Positions 51,654-60,416 of a stretch of 64,000 nucleotides of DNA are shown piece by piece. Numbering within the stretch: the stretch's first letter is position 1; the number at the start of each line of letters is the position of its first letter. A program made the position numbers and the translations under genes. The notes beneath the pieces were generated by a model. It was not told the DNA's origin. It ran no database searches and saw nothing but the letters and a program-made list of their open reading frames with translations. Location of the stretch: NCBI RefSeq assembly GCF_003385595.1, contig NZ_QNUE01000005.1, forward strand, positions 248,001 to 312,000. Direction: 5' to 3'. The stretch comes from Chryseobacterium flavum (GTDB lineage: Bacteria > Bacteroidota > Bacteroidia > Flavobacteriales > Weeksellaceae).

Positions 51654-52415
51654 CTATTCTTTAATAAGTTTTTCGTACAGGATACTGCCGTCTTTCAATT
51701 CAATTTCAAAATAGTAACTTCCTGTTTTAAGATCTTCAACGCTGATACTTTCTTTATCCGGTTTTACAGATTTTATTTTTCTTCCTGTAGCTTCATAGAT
51801 TTCAATAGATTTTACCTTATCAAAATTCTTGAAACTTACTGTTGTTTTTGCCGGATTAGGATAAAGGGTTACGATTTTACTTTGTATAGCGGCTTCATTG
51901 GTAGATAAATTACTTGCTGTCATAGTTAACGTTGCATATCCCCTGTTACTGGAACTATGCTGTGAGATGGTAGTACTGCCTCCTCTTGCATAAAATATAT
52001 CCAGCGGGCCTGCTGCATTTGGAATCGGGCTATCTCCTGCGCTTCCTGATAAACTTCTGGTCGCAACAATAGTCCGTGTACTTCCTGAAACAGTATTGGA
52101 TGTAATGGTCCAATCCTGAACAGCATCCGCAGTAGGAGAAGCTCCAATGCCATTAAAGGTATAATCAAGATTTGTGTTGACAGTAGAAGTACTATTATAA
52201 ATAAATCCGTCTGCCCCTGCATCCATTCCCGCGTCTCCGGCCCCTATTCCCAAATAAGAAGTACTATTTCCTGTAAGTGTCAGAGTTGCAAGAGTAGGTG
52301 TAGTGTCAAGTTTCACAGTCATTCCAGTTGTCCCCAGACTTACCGTTCCTGAAGAGAACTGAGCCCAGGCAAAGTTTACAAGGGCTACGCTTAATGTTAG
52401 TAAAGTTTTTTTCAT
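51654..52415 (-). CDS. secreted T9SS protein with DOMON-like domain
   Basis: A 253-residue protein with signal peptide (KTLLTLSVALVNFAWAQ). Residues about 30-160 read as an antiparallel sandwich with MDAGADGFIYN, AVQDWTITSN, LDIFYARGGSTTISQHSSSNRGY; the FYARG and QHSSSNRG pattern recalls the DOMON heme or sugar-binding fold. Residues about 180-253 form a T9SS type A sorting domain (VTLYPNPAKTTVSFKNF, IEIYEATGRKI, GSYYFEIELKDG). It is the last gene of a minus-strand operon with a c-type cytochrome and YceI, which supports a redox link. DOMON assignment is by pattern only. Confidence 0.6.
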   Translation of the reverse strand: MKKTLLTLSVALVNFAWAQFSSGTVSLGTTGMTVKLDTTPTLATLTLTGNSTSYLGIGAGDAGMDAGADGFIYNSTSTVNTNLDYTFNGIGASPTADAVQDWTITSNTVSGSTRTIVATRSLSGSAGDSPIPNAAGPLDIFYARGGSTTISQHSSSNRGYATLTMTASNLSTNEAAIQSKIVTLYPNPAKTTVSFKNFDKVKSIEIYEATGRKIKSVKPDKESISVEDLKTGSYYFEIELKDGSILYEKLIKE

Positions 52416-52416
52416 A

Positions 52417-52941
52417 TCAATTTTTTAAGAGATTAATGATTTCTTTATTTTCAGTTTTTAAAGCATATTCAAAAGGAGTTACTCCCATTGAATCTTTTTT
52501 CGTTTTATCTGCTTTGTATTTCAATAGCAGTTCTACCAGTTCTTTATTTCCAAATTTAACAGCCCAGAATAAAGGAGTTACCCCTGTACTGTCTGCAATA
52601 TTAGGATCTGCATTTTTCTTCAACAGCCTCTCTACCAGGTCACGGTTATATTTTACAGCAAGACCGGCCAATGCTGTTCCTTCCTGACTTCTGTAATTAA
52701 CATCTTTCACATGGTCAATCAAGAATTTGGCAACTTCGGTATTTCCCCGGTAACAAGCCAGAATAAGTGGAGAAAACCCATTGTCATTGGTTTGGTTAAT
52801 AATATCCGGATTTTGCTTCATCAGTTCCTGTACCTCAATAACTGTCCCGCTTCTGGCAATATCAAATATTGATTTTGCATTATTCTGGGCAACTAGGAAT
52901 GAGCTCAGGAATATTCCGAAGATCAACATTAAATTTCTCAT
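52417..52941 (-). CDS. secreted ankyrin-repeat protein
   Basis: A 174-residue protein with signal peptide (RNLMLIFGIFLSSFLVAQ). Four ankyrin repeats follow: NDNGFSPLILACYRGNTEVAKFLI, QEGTALAGLAVKYNRDLVERLLKKNAD, STGVTPLFWAVKFGNKELVELLLKYKAD, SMGVTPFEYALKTENKEIINLL. Periplasmic ankyrin proteins in redox operons are known as partners of catalases and peroxidases, but no such enzyme is here. The gene overlaps YceI by 4 bases and is separated from the T9SS gene by one base. Confidence 0.88.
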   Translation of the reverse strand: MRNLMLIFGIFLSSFLVAQNNAKSIFDIARSGTVIEVQELMKQNPDIINQTNDNGFSPLILACYRGNTEVAKFLIDHVKDVNYRSQEGTALAGLAVKYNRDLVERLLKKNADPNIADSTGVTPLFWAVKFGNKELVELLLKYKADKTKKDSMGVTPFEYALKTENKEIINLLKN

Positions 52942-53483
52942 TGTTTTATCAATATATAATTATATTCGACATTTACGTTTTCAGCTATTTTTTTCGTTAC
53001 CATCTTTGGGATTGTCACTTTATAATCAGCTGGTCTGGCCACGAATCCTCCTTGCATATAAATCTTACCATCCTTTGCATACAATGTCGCTGAAGAAGTA
53101 ACAGCTTTATCTACACCGTGAAAATTCAGAGTTCCCTGAACCGTATATTTTTGCGGGCTTGCAGTCAGCTTAGTCTTATCAAAATTGATAATCTTTCCTT
53201 TGAATGTTGCTTTCGGGTACTTGGCAGTTTCCGCATAGCTTTCATTAAAGTGTTCCTCCATTAATTTTGTTTTAAAATGAAAGTTCTTAACTGCGGAAAG
53301 CGATGCCAGCTCTCCGTTATCTGCATTTAAAACCACAACATTGTTATCATCCTGTGCATAAATATCTTCAAATAAAGGTACTGACGCCTCAAAAGTTACT
53401 TTTCCTGTTTTTGAACTGTATTTCTGTGCCGAAATATAACCGGCAAAAAACAGTGATACACTAAATACTATTAATTTTTTCAT
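52938..53483 (-). CDS. YceI family protein
   Basis: A 181-residue protein with signal peptide (LIVFSVSLFFAGYISAQ). The lipocalin-like YceI fold is seen in SSKTGKVTFEASVP, YPKATFKGKI, KYTVQGTLNFHGVDKAVT and YKVTIPKMVTKKIAENVNVEYNY. YceI proteins bind isoprenoid chains such as polyprenols or quinones in the periplasm. Next to a cytochrome gene this hints at quinone-linked electron transfer. Overlaps the ankyrin gene by 4 bases. Confidence 0.9.
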   Translation of the reverse strand: MKKLIVFSVSLFFAGYISAQKYSSKTGKVTFEASVPLFEDIYAQDDNNVVVLNADNGELASLSAVKNFHFKTKLMEEHFNESYAETAKYPKATFKGKIINFDKTKLTASPQKYTVQGTLNFHGVDKAVTSSATLYAKDGKIYMQGGFVARPADYKVTIPKMVTKKIAENVNVEYNYILIKQ

Positions 53484-53494
53484 AGCAGTCTTTT

Positions 53495-53842
53495 TTAATT
53501 TTCCGTTAATCCGTCAGCTTTCCATTTTATGAACATATTGATTTGCGCTGCAGACAATGACCCTCCCTGAGGCATTTTTCCCGGATCTCCGGCAGGTCTC
53601 TGAATACGGTCAAGAATTCCGTCTATATTTTCTTTTACCTGATCATAGGTTGTTAAGGGCTTAAAGCTTCCTGCAGAATGACATCCTATACAATTATTAT
53701 TCACAATAGGCTTTATGTCTGCAGTATAGCTTACCGGCAATAAAATAGGTATATTGTCTGAAATTTCCTCATAGGTACTGCTTTCGCAGGCAGTTAATAA
53801 TACTGCTGATGATATGATCCAGAAATGTGTTAACTTTTTCAT
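53495..53842 (-). CDS. c-type cytochrome lipoprotein
   Basis: A 115-residue protein. The ATG at 53842 begins a lipoprotein signal (HFWIISSAVLLTAC); 42 upstream codons in frame belong to the preceding gene. One heme-binding site CIGCH (in NNNCIGCHS) lies at about residue 51, with a Met (KMPQGG) as likely second ligand. The start is the next base but one after the upstream stop, so the two are coupled. It should carry electrons at the outer side of the inner membrane or at the outer membrane. Confidence 0.88.
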   Translation of the reverse strand: MKKLTHFWIISSAVLLTACESSTYEEISDNIPILLPVSYTADIKPIVNNNCIGCHSAGSFKPLTTYDQVKENIDGILDRIQRPAGDPGKMPQGGSLSAAQINMFIKWKADGLTEN

Positions 53843-53843
53843 A

Positions 53844-54686
53844 TTAAAAAACTCTATAAAGATTAAACCCAAAGAAAATATGACCTTTTCCCCATTCTCC
53901 TGAAGCATTGGTAAGATATCCGATATCTGAATTGATCTGGGAATTTGTAAATAAAAGCTGAAAAACATGTCCCCCGGTTTCTATATCTACTCCTAATGAC
54001 AGGGGATTTTTATAAAAACTGTGACTATCAAAATTTACGAAATACTCTGCATTGACAGAGATTCTTTTTGAAATTTTATACCGGCCTCCCAATCCGGCAA
54101 GAAATTGATTTTTATCTTCAACTGACGGCTCATAGAGGTTTTTGTGAACAAACGATGGAGTTAGCTGTAATGAAAGCTTATCATTAAAGCGTCTTGATAT
54201 CAAAGCCTGAGTAAGATAGGAAAGCCTGTCTCCGAATGTAAGGAACGGGTAATTATCTTTACTCAGATCCGTATTGACTCCCATTACATTATATCCCACA
54301 ATATCAACCGGAAAGTTATCATTTTGTTTTACAAGTTTGTATTTAACAGCCCCCTCAAAAGTTTTCATATTGGTTTCCCTGGATAAACTAAGGGAAACAG
54401 CATCAGTAATGCCATAAATCACGCCTAGTTTGGTAGAAGCATTATCCAGTCCGAAAAAATCTTTGAATCCTGTGCTGATGTCTCCAAATCTGTGTGCAAC
54501 AACGATATACCATTCTTTTTTAGCAGCCAGTTTTGTAGATTGTCCGGTAACAATCTGTAATGCTTTGAAAGCCGGTTGTGAAATTTCTGTATTGGTTTTG
54601 AGAGTGTCAATATCTTTCAGAAGGTCTTCTTGTGCAAAAGCAAAACCTGATGAAAATACTGACAAAAATAAGAGAGCTTTTGTCAT
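53844..54686 (-). CDS. DUF5777 family outer-membrane beta-barrel protein
   Basis: A 280-residue protein with signal peptide (KALLFLSVFSSGFAFAQ). VVAHRFGDISTGFKDFFGLDNASTKLGVIYGITDAVSLSLSR (quoted in part) is the DUF5777 core, and many alternating strands follow to the end HIFFGFNLYRVF. In other Bacteroidota these barrels are encoded with cytochrome and YceI genes, as here. The ATG at 54686 starts the signal peptide; the frame also reads from a TTG two codons upstream. The first gene of a five-gene operon that ends at 51654, with a Crp-like site at 54740-54755 above its promoter. Confidence 0.85.
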   Translation of the reverse strand: MTKALLFLSVFSSGFAFAQEDLLKDIDTLKTNTEISQPAFKALQIVTGQSTKLAAKKEWYIVVAHRFGDISTGFKDFFGLDNASTKLGVIYGITDAVSLSLSRETNMKTFEGAVKYKLVKQNDNFPVDIVGYNVMGVNTDLSKDNYPFLTFGDRLSYLTQALISRRFNDKLSLQLTPSFVHKNLYEPSVEDKNQFLAGLGGRYKISKRISVNAEYFVNFDSHSFYKNPLSLGVDIETGGHVFQLLFTNSQINSDIGYLTNASGEWGKGHIFFGFNLYRVF

Positions 54687-54709
54687 ATACAATTTAAATT
54701 ATAATATGA

Positions 54710-54755
54710 CAAACTTATCAAGTTATTGTTTCAAAAATATGTGATAAAAGTCACC
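54710..54755 (-). promoter_or_regulatory. promoter with Crp-like site for the DUF5777 operon
   Basis: On the minus strand the -7 box TAAGTTTG (54717-54710) lies 23 bases before the start codon. TGTGA-N6-TCACC (54740-54755), one base off the Crp consensus TGTGA-N6-TCACA, is centred about 44 bases upstream of the predicted start of transcription, the class II activator position. A further palindrome, TTATCA-A-TGATAA, lies at 54769-54781. Confidence 0.6.
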
Positions 54756-54768
54756 TAAGAAATTGTTT

Positions 54769-54781
54769 TTATCAATGATAA
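54769..54781. promoter_or_regulatory. palindrome TTATCA-A-TGATAA near the Crp/Fnr gene
   Basis: A perfect 6-base inverted repeat with a single central base, 27 bases after the Crp/Fnr gene stop on the plus coordinate. A possible second Crp/Fnr-type half-site or operator. Confidence 0.35.
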
Positions 54782-54807
54782 GACGAAAACTTTTAAAACA
54801 ACATAAA

Positions 54808-55458
54808 TTAGACTGGTCTAACATTTTCATTTACAATAACTTTTATCCCTTCTTTTGTCTGCAAAATTTCACCGTCACTTTCAATTTTTTTTAAGACCCT
54901 GCTTACAACTTCTCTGGAAGTTCCCAGACTATTGGCTATTTCACGGTGTGTGATCTTTATAGGATGCTTACCGGTGAGAGAGATTTGCTGCCTGATATGA
55001 TTCAACACCCTCTTATCCAGTCTATGGAAGACAGCATCATTTACCATGTTCATAACTTCCGAAAAGCGTCTGTCATATTCACGGTAAAACAACTTATTAA
55101 TTTCGGGGAATCTGATCAGCCAGTCGTGCATTACAGATACCGGAATCAGCAAAGCTTCTGAATCTTCTTCAGCAATGGCGTATACCCTACTGACATAGTC
55201 TGTAAAAATAGAAGAAAAAGTCATAAGACAGCTATCATTCGGTTTAACGAAATAATAAATCAGTTCCCTGCCGTCATTTAATGTAAATACCTTAACAGAG
55301 CCTTTTATAAGAAAAGGTATGTATTTGTTTTTCTGCCCCTCTCTTATAATTTCTGTTTTAGCTTTTATATTGGCCATTACTGCATGCTTTTCCAGCTCAG
55401 CTGAAAAGTCGCTCCCCAAAAACCCGAATTTACTAAGAACAAATGAATGATTGATCAT
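54808..55458 (-). CDS. Crp/Fnr family transcriptional regulator
   Basis: A 216-residue regulator: cyclic-nucleotide-binding-like beta roll (KTEIIREGQKNKYIPFLIKGSVKVFTLNDGRELIYYF, quoted in part), dimer helix (INKLFYREYDRRFSEVMNMV) and a winged helix with recognition region THREIANSLGTSREVVSRVLKKIES. The N-terminus lacks the cysteines of oxygen-sensing FNR, and the cAMP-phosphate pocket is not obvious, so the signal is unknown. It lies directly upstream of the DUF5777 operon on the same strand, whose promoter carries a Crp-like site; a control link is likely. Confidence 0.9.
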   Translation of the reverse strand: MINHSFVLSKFGFLGSDFSAELEKHAVMANIKAKTEIIREGQKNKYIPFLIKGSVKVFTLNDGRELIYYFVKPNDSCLMTFSSIFTDYVSRVYAIAEEDSEALLIPVSVMHDWLIRFPEINKLFYREYDRRFSEVMNMVNDAVFHRLDKRVLNHIRQQISLTGKHPIKITHREIANSLGTSREVVSRVLKKIESDGEILQTKEGIKVIVNENVRPV

Positions 55459-55589
55459 ATCCTAATTTCTACTTTTTCTATAAGCAAAGATATAAAATTG
55501 ACATATTGAGATGATGATTTTTATTTTATCATTAAAAATTTAACAATAATGTATTCTTTATGTTCAAATCCCCGGTTATATGGAATAAA

Positions 55590-55616
55590 AAATGCTCCAG
55601 CAAAACTGGAGCATTT
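55590..55616 (-). terminator. terminator after the DUF3467 gene
   Basis: Perfect 11-bp stem AAATGCTCCAG / CTGGAGCATTT, 5-base loop; T run on the minus strand. Confidence 0.9.
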
Positions 55617-55637
55617 AATTTATTGTAAAAAGAAATC

Positions 55638-55943
55638 TTACGCTTGTACGTTGTTTCCTCCTAATACGAAAGGCTCAACTTCTTTGATCTCTCCGAACTG
55701 TTGCTCATAATTAGCGATGTTCTGTTGAAGAGCATTTAAAACTCTCTTAGCATGAAGCGGAGCAAGAATTACTCTTGATCTTACTTTAGCTTGCTGTACC
55801 CCCGGCATTAACTGGATGAAATCTACAACGAATTCAGATGGAGAGTGGTTTACCAATGCTAAGTTAGCATAGATACCAGCAGCTACCATTTCATTTAATT
55901 CGATGTTGATGTTTCCGTCTTGTGGATTTTGATTGTTGTCCAT
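55638..55943 (-). CDS. DUF3467 family protein
   Basis: A 101-residue protein. The core GIYANLALVNHSPSEFVVDFIQLMPGVQQAKVRSRVILAPLHAKRVLNALQQNI (quoted in part) is that of DUF3467. The family is often encoded directly downstream of rpoC in Bacteroidota, as here (87 bases after the rpoC stop). Small, cytoplasmic, function unknown. It ends with a good terminator, so it closes the rpoBC unit. Confidence 0.92.
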   Translation of the reverse strand: MDNNQNPQDGNINIELNEMVAAGIYANLALVNHSPSEFVVDFIQLMPGVQQAKVRSRVILAPLHAKRVLNALQQNIANYEQQFGEIKEVEPFVLGGNNVQA

Positions 55944-56030
55944 TGTTATAAATTATGTTTTTAAAATTCGAAATTTGAGATTGTGAAAATATAAAAATAA
56001 TTTCAAATCCCAAATTTCAAATCATTAATT

Positions 56031-59000
56031 TTAGTTAAGGTCCTCGAATTCTTTCTTAGAACCTACAATAACATTCTGATATTCTTTAAGACCTGTTCCT
56101 GCAGGAATTCTGTGACCTACAATTACATTTTCTTTAAGACCGTTCAGATCATCAATTTTACCTGCTACTGCTGCTTCGTTAAGAACTTTAGTTGTCTCCT
56201 GGAACGATGCTGCAGACATGAAGGATTTAGTTTGAAGAGCGGCTCTGGTAATACCCTGTAGTACCGGAGTTGCTGTAGCAGGAAGAGCTTCTCTTACCTG
56301 TACTAGAGCTAAATCTTCACGTTTCAACTTAGAGTTTTCATCCCTCAGTTCTCTTGCAGTGATCATCTGACCTGGTTTGAATTCTTTAGAATCACCAGCA
56401 TCCACAACTACTTTAAGTCCAAATACTCTGTTATTCTCTTCCAGGAAGTCATATTTATGCTCAAGAGCTCCTTCAAGGAATTGAGTATCACCTCCATCAA
56501 CAATAGATACTTTTGTCATCATCTGTCTTACGATGATTTCGAAGTGTTTGTCGTCGATTTTTACCCCCTGAAGACGGTAAACTTCCTGAATCTCATTTAC
56601 CAGATATTCCTGAACCGCAGTTGGGCCTTTAATTCTTAAGATATCTTCCGGTGTAATAGAACCGTCAGAAAGTGGAGAACCAGCTCTTACGAAGTCATTC
56701 TCCTGAACCAGGATCTGATTAGAAAGTTTTACCAGATAAATTTTTCTTTCACCAGTTTTAGCTTCTACGATCAATTCCCTGTTACCTCTCTTAATTTTTC
56801 CATAAGAAACTACCCCGTCGATTTCAGTAACAACTGCTGGATTTGAAGGGTTTCTTGCTTCGAATAGTTCGGTAACTCTCGGAAGACCTCCGGTGATATC
56901 CCCTGCTTTTGCAGATTTTCTCGGGATCTTGATCAAGACTTTACCAGCCTTAATTTTTTCACCATCGTTAACCATCAAGTGGGCACCTACCGGTAAGTTG
57001 TAAGCTTTTTGTTCAACACCTTTAGAGTCTACCACTCTTAAAGTAGGAACGGCTTTCTTATTTCTTGATTCAGAGATTACTTTTTCTTCGAATCCTGTTT
57101 GTTCATCAATTTCAAGCTGGAATGAAATACCCTGAATGATATCTTCGTATTCTACCTTACCTGAAGTTTCAGCAATAATTACTGCGTTATATGGATCCCA
57201 CTTACAGATTATATCTCCTTTCTTCACTTTATCACCTGGTTTTACAGATAATATAGATCCGTAAGGTACGTTGGCAACCATTAACGGAGTTCTTGACTCA
57301 TTATCAGCTACCAATCTGAATTCTGTAGAACGGGATACTACTACTTCAGCAGTGTTTCCGTTTTCATCTTCGGAAGTAATAGTTCTTACTTCATCCATTT
57401 CAACGATACCGTCTCTTCTGGCAACGATGGATGGATTTTCTGATACGTTTCCTGCAGTACCCCCCTGGTGGAAAGTTCTCAACGTAAGCTGAGTACCTGG
57501 TTCCCCGATTGATTGTGCTGCAATTACACCTACCGCTTCTCCCATATGGATCATCTTACCTGTAGCAAGGTTTCTTCCGTAACATTTTGCACAGATCCCT
57601 TTTTTAGCTTCACAAGTAAGTGGTGAACGAACTTCAACTGCTTCTAATCCTGCTTCTTCAATTTTCTTAGCCAGCTGTTCAGTAATTACCTGATCGGCTT
57701 CAGCGATTAACTCATCTGTTTCAGGATCATAAATATTATGTAAAGATACTCTACCTAAGATTCTTTCAGAGATCTTTTCAACGATCTCGTCATTTTTCTT
57801 AAGTGCAGTAACTTCTGTACCTCTTAAAGTTCCGCAATCATCTTCAGTAACGATAACATCCTGCGCAACGTCTACCAGCCTTCTTGTTAAGTAACCGGCA
57901 TCCGCTGTTTTAAGAGCCGTATCCGCAAGACCTTTACGTGCACCGTGGGTTGAGATAAAGTATTCCAGGATGGAAAGGCCCTCTTTAAAGTTTGCAAGGA
58001 TCGGGTTTTCGATGATCTCTGCCCCGGTAGAACCGGCTTTTTGTGGTTTTGCCATCAAACCTCTCATCCCTGATAACTGACGGATCTGCTCCTTAGAACC
58101 CCTCGCACCAGAATCAAGCATCATATATACAGAATTGAAACCTCCCTGGTCTGTTTTCATTCTGCTCATGATCATTTCCGTTAATCCGGCGTTGGTGTTT
58201 GTCCAAACGTCAATTACCTGATTATAACGTTCTGTATCTGTAATAAGACCCATGTTATAGTTAGCTCTAATTTCATCTACAGCTTCAATTGACTGAGCAA
58301 TCATTTGCTTTTTCTCAGCAGGAACTACAATATCTCCAAGAGAGAATGAAAGTCCTCCTTTAAATGCATTTGAATATCCAAGATCCTTCATTGCATCCAG
58401 GAACTTCACTGTTGTAGGGAAATCCGTTTCAGCAAGGATTTTACCGATAACGTTTCTCAATGATTTTTTCGTAAGAAGCTCATTGATATATCCTACCTGC
58501 TTAGGTACGATCTGATTAAATAAAATTCTACCTACAGAAGTGTCAATCAGTCTTGTTACGATCTCTCCGTTTTCTTTAACAGGTAATCTACATCTTACCT
58601 TGGCATTTAAAGAAACTCTTCCTTCAGCATAAGCAATTTCTGCTTCTTCCGGAGAATAGAATGCAAGGCCTTCTCCTTTTACTTTCATATCTTCTGTAGA
58701 ACTTAATTCTTTAGTCATGAAATAAAGACCAAGAACCATGTCCTGAGAAGGAACCGTAATAGGAGAACCATTTGCAGGGTTCAGGATATTCTGAGAACCT
58801 AACATCAATAACTGAGCTTCAAGGATCGCTTCTGGTCCTAACGGTAAGTGTACCGCCATCTGGTCACCATCGAAATCGGCGTTGAAAGCCGTAGTTACTA
58901 ACGGGTGTAGCTGGATTGCCTTACCTTCGATCATCTTAGGCTGGAAAGCCTGAATACCCAGTCTGTGAAGAGTAGGTGCCCTGTTCAATAGTACCGGATG

Positions 59001-60296
59001 GCCTTTCATCACATTTTCAAGGATATCATAAACTACCGGTTCTTTTCTATCAATAATTCTCTTTGCAGATTTTACTGTTTTTACAATACCTCTTTCAATT
59101 AGTTTTCTAATGATGAACGGCTTGTATAGCTCAGCTGCCATATCTTTAGGAATACCACATTCGTGAAGCTGTAAGTTTGGACCAACAACAATTACCGAAC
59201 GCGCAGAGTAGTCAACCCTTTTCCCTAGTAGGTTCTGACGGAAACGACCTTGCTTACCTTTCAATGAATCAGAAAGTGATTTCAATGGTCTGTTTGATTC
59301 AGATTTTACTGCAGAAGATTTTCTTGTATTATCAAATAATGAATCTACTGATTCCTGAAGCATACGCTTTTCGTTTCTTAAGATTACTTCAGGAGCTTTA
59401 ATTTCCAATAATCTCTTCAAACGGTTATTTCTGATGATTACCCTTCTGTAAAGGTCATTCAGATCCGAAGTAGCGAAACGCCCACCATCCAATGGAACCA
59501 ATGGTCTTAGCTCCGGTGGAATCACAGGAAGTACACGCATGATCATCCACTCAGGCTTATTGATCATTCTTGTATTGGCACCTCTTAATGCTTCTACAAC
59601 GTTCAATCTTTTTAAAGCCTCAGTTCTTCTCTGCTTGGAACCTTCATTATGAGCCTTATGTCTCAAATCGAAAGATAGAGCATCAAGATCAATTCTCTTT
59701 AAAAGATCTTCAACAGCTTCAGCACCCATTCTGGCGATGAATTTGTTCGGATCAGAGTCATCAAGGTATTGGTTTTCTACAGGAAGGGTTTCCATAATAT
59801 CAAGATACTCTTCTTCTGTTAGGAATTCCATGTGCTCAAAATCAGAACCGTCTAATTTTTTCGCAATACCCTGCTGGATCACTACATATCTTTCGTAGTA
59901 GATGATCATATCCAGCTTTTTGGAAGGGATACCTAAAAGGTAACCGATTTTGTTTGGTAATGAACGGAAATACCAGATGTGTGCGATTGGAACTACAAGG
60001 TTAATGTGCCCTATTCTTTCTCTTCTTACTTTTTTCTCAGTAACTTCTACTCCACAACGGTCACAAACGATCCCTTTGTAACGAATTCTCTTATATTTAC
60101 CACAAGCACATTCGTAATCCTTTACAGGACCAAAGATTTTCTCACAAAACAACCCGTCTCTTTCAGGTTTGTGAGTTCTGTAGTTAATAGTTTCCGGTTT
60201 TAAAACTTCCCCTCTTGAGTCCTGTAAAATAGACTCCGGTGAAGCTAAACCGATGGTTATTTTATTAAATCTACTTGTTTTATTTTTATTTGACAT
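56031..60296 (-). CDS. rpoC: DNA-directed RNA polymerase subunit beta'
   Basis: A 1421-residue subunit of normal length for Bacteroidota. The zinc-ribbon [22 protein letters not shown], the lid/rudder region, the catalytic [15 protein letters not shown] (about residue 460), the bridge helix and trigger loop (GSRGSKEQ and AGKLTPAT-like [16 protein letters not shown]), and the second zinc site [16 protein letters not shown] are all present. It forms the active centre with RpoB. Between rpoB and rpoC lie 120 bases of short repeats. Confidence 0.98.
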   Translation of the reverse strand: MSNKNKTSRFNKITIGLASPESILQDSRGEVLKPETINYRTHKPERDGLFCEKIFGPVKDYECACGKYKRIRYKGIVCDRCGVEVTEKKVRRERIGHINLVVPIAHIWYFRSLPNKIGYLLGIPSKKLDMIIYYERYVVIQQGIAKKLDGSDFEHMEFLTEEEYLDIMETLPVENQYLDDSDPNKFIARMGAEAVEDLLKRIDLDALSFDLRHKAHNEGSKQRRTEALKRLNVVEALRGANTRMINKPEWMIMRVLPVIPPELRPLVPLDGGRFATSDLNDLYRRVIIRNNRLKRLLEIKAPEVILRNEKRMLQESVDSLFDNTRKSSAVKSESNRPLKSLSDSLKGKQGRFRQNLLGKRVDYSARSVIVVGPNLQLHECGIPKDMAAELYKPFIIRKLIERGIVKTVKSAKRIIDRKEPVVYDILENVMKGHPVLLNRAPTLHRLGIQAFQPKMIEGKAIQLHPLVTTAFNADFDGDQMAVHLPLGPEAILEAQLLMLGSQNILNPANGSPITVPSQDMVLGLYFMTKELSSTEDMKVKGEGLAFYSPEEAEIAYAEGRVSLNAKVRCRLPVKENGEIVTRLIDTSVGRILFNQIVPKQVGYINELLTKKSLRNVIGKILAETDFPTTVKFLDAMKDLGYSNAFKGGLSFSLGDIVVPAEKKQMIAQSIEAVDEIRANYNMGLITDTERYNQVIDVWTNTNAGLTEMIMSRMKTDQGGFNSVYMMLDSGARGSKEQIRQLSGMRGLMAKPQKAGSTGAEIIENPILANFKEGLSILEYFISTHGARKGLADTALKTADAGYLTRRLVDVAQDVIVTEDDCGTLRGTEVTALKKNDEIVEKISERILGRVSLHNIYDPETDELIAEADQVITEQLAKKIEEAGLEAVEVRSPLTCEAKKGICAKCYGRNLATGKMIHMGEAVGVIAAQSIGEPGTQLTLRTFHQGGTAGNVSENPSIVARRDGIVEMDEVRTITSEDENGNTAEVVVSRSTEFRLVADNESRTPLMVANVPYGSILSVKPGDKVKKGDIICKWDPYNAVIIAETSGKVEYEDIIQGISFQLEIDEQTGFEEKVISESRNKKAVPTLRVVDSKGVEQKAYNLPVGAHLMVNDGEKIKAGKVLIKIPRKSAKAGDITGGLPRVTELFEARNPSNPAVVTEIDGVVSYGKIKRGNRELIVEAKTGERKIYLVKLSNQILVQENDFVRAGSPLSDGSITPEDILRIKGPTAVQEYLVNEIQEVYRLQGVKIDDKHFEIIVRQMMTKVSIVDGGDTQFLEGALEHKYDFLEENNRVFGLKVVVDAGDSKEFKPGQMITARELRDENSKLKREDLALVQVREALPATATPVLQGITRAALQTKSFMSAASFQETTKVLNEAAVAGKIDDLNGLKENVIVGHRIPAGTGLKEYQNVIVGSKKEFEDLN

Positions 60297-60416
60297 AATT
60301 TTTTAGATTTTAGATTTCAGATTTCAGATTTCAGACGAAATCATCATTCCAAATTCAACTGGTTTAAAATTTTTAGAGTGCCGTAATCTGACATCCAGTG
60401 TCTGACATCTGATATC
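60297..60416. repeat. rpoB-rpoC spacer with short tandem repeats
   Basis: On the plus strand (60303-60335) the word AGATTTC repeats about three or four times, and TCTGACATC/TCTGACATCTGATATC words recur at 60385-60417. The rpoBC genes are usually adjacent without such a spacer in many phyla; here it is simple repeat DNA. Confidence 0.6.
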
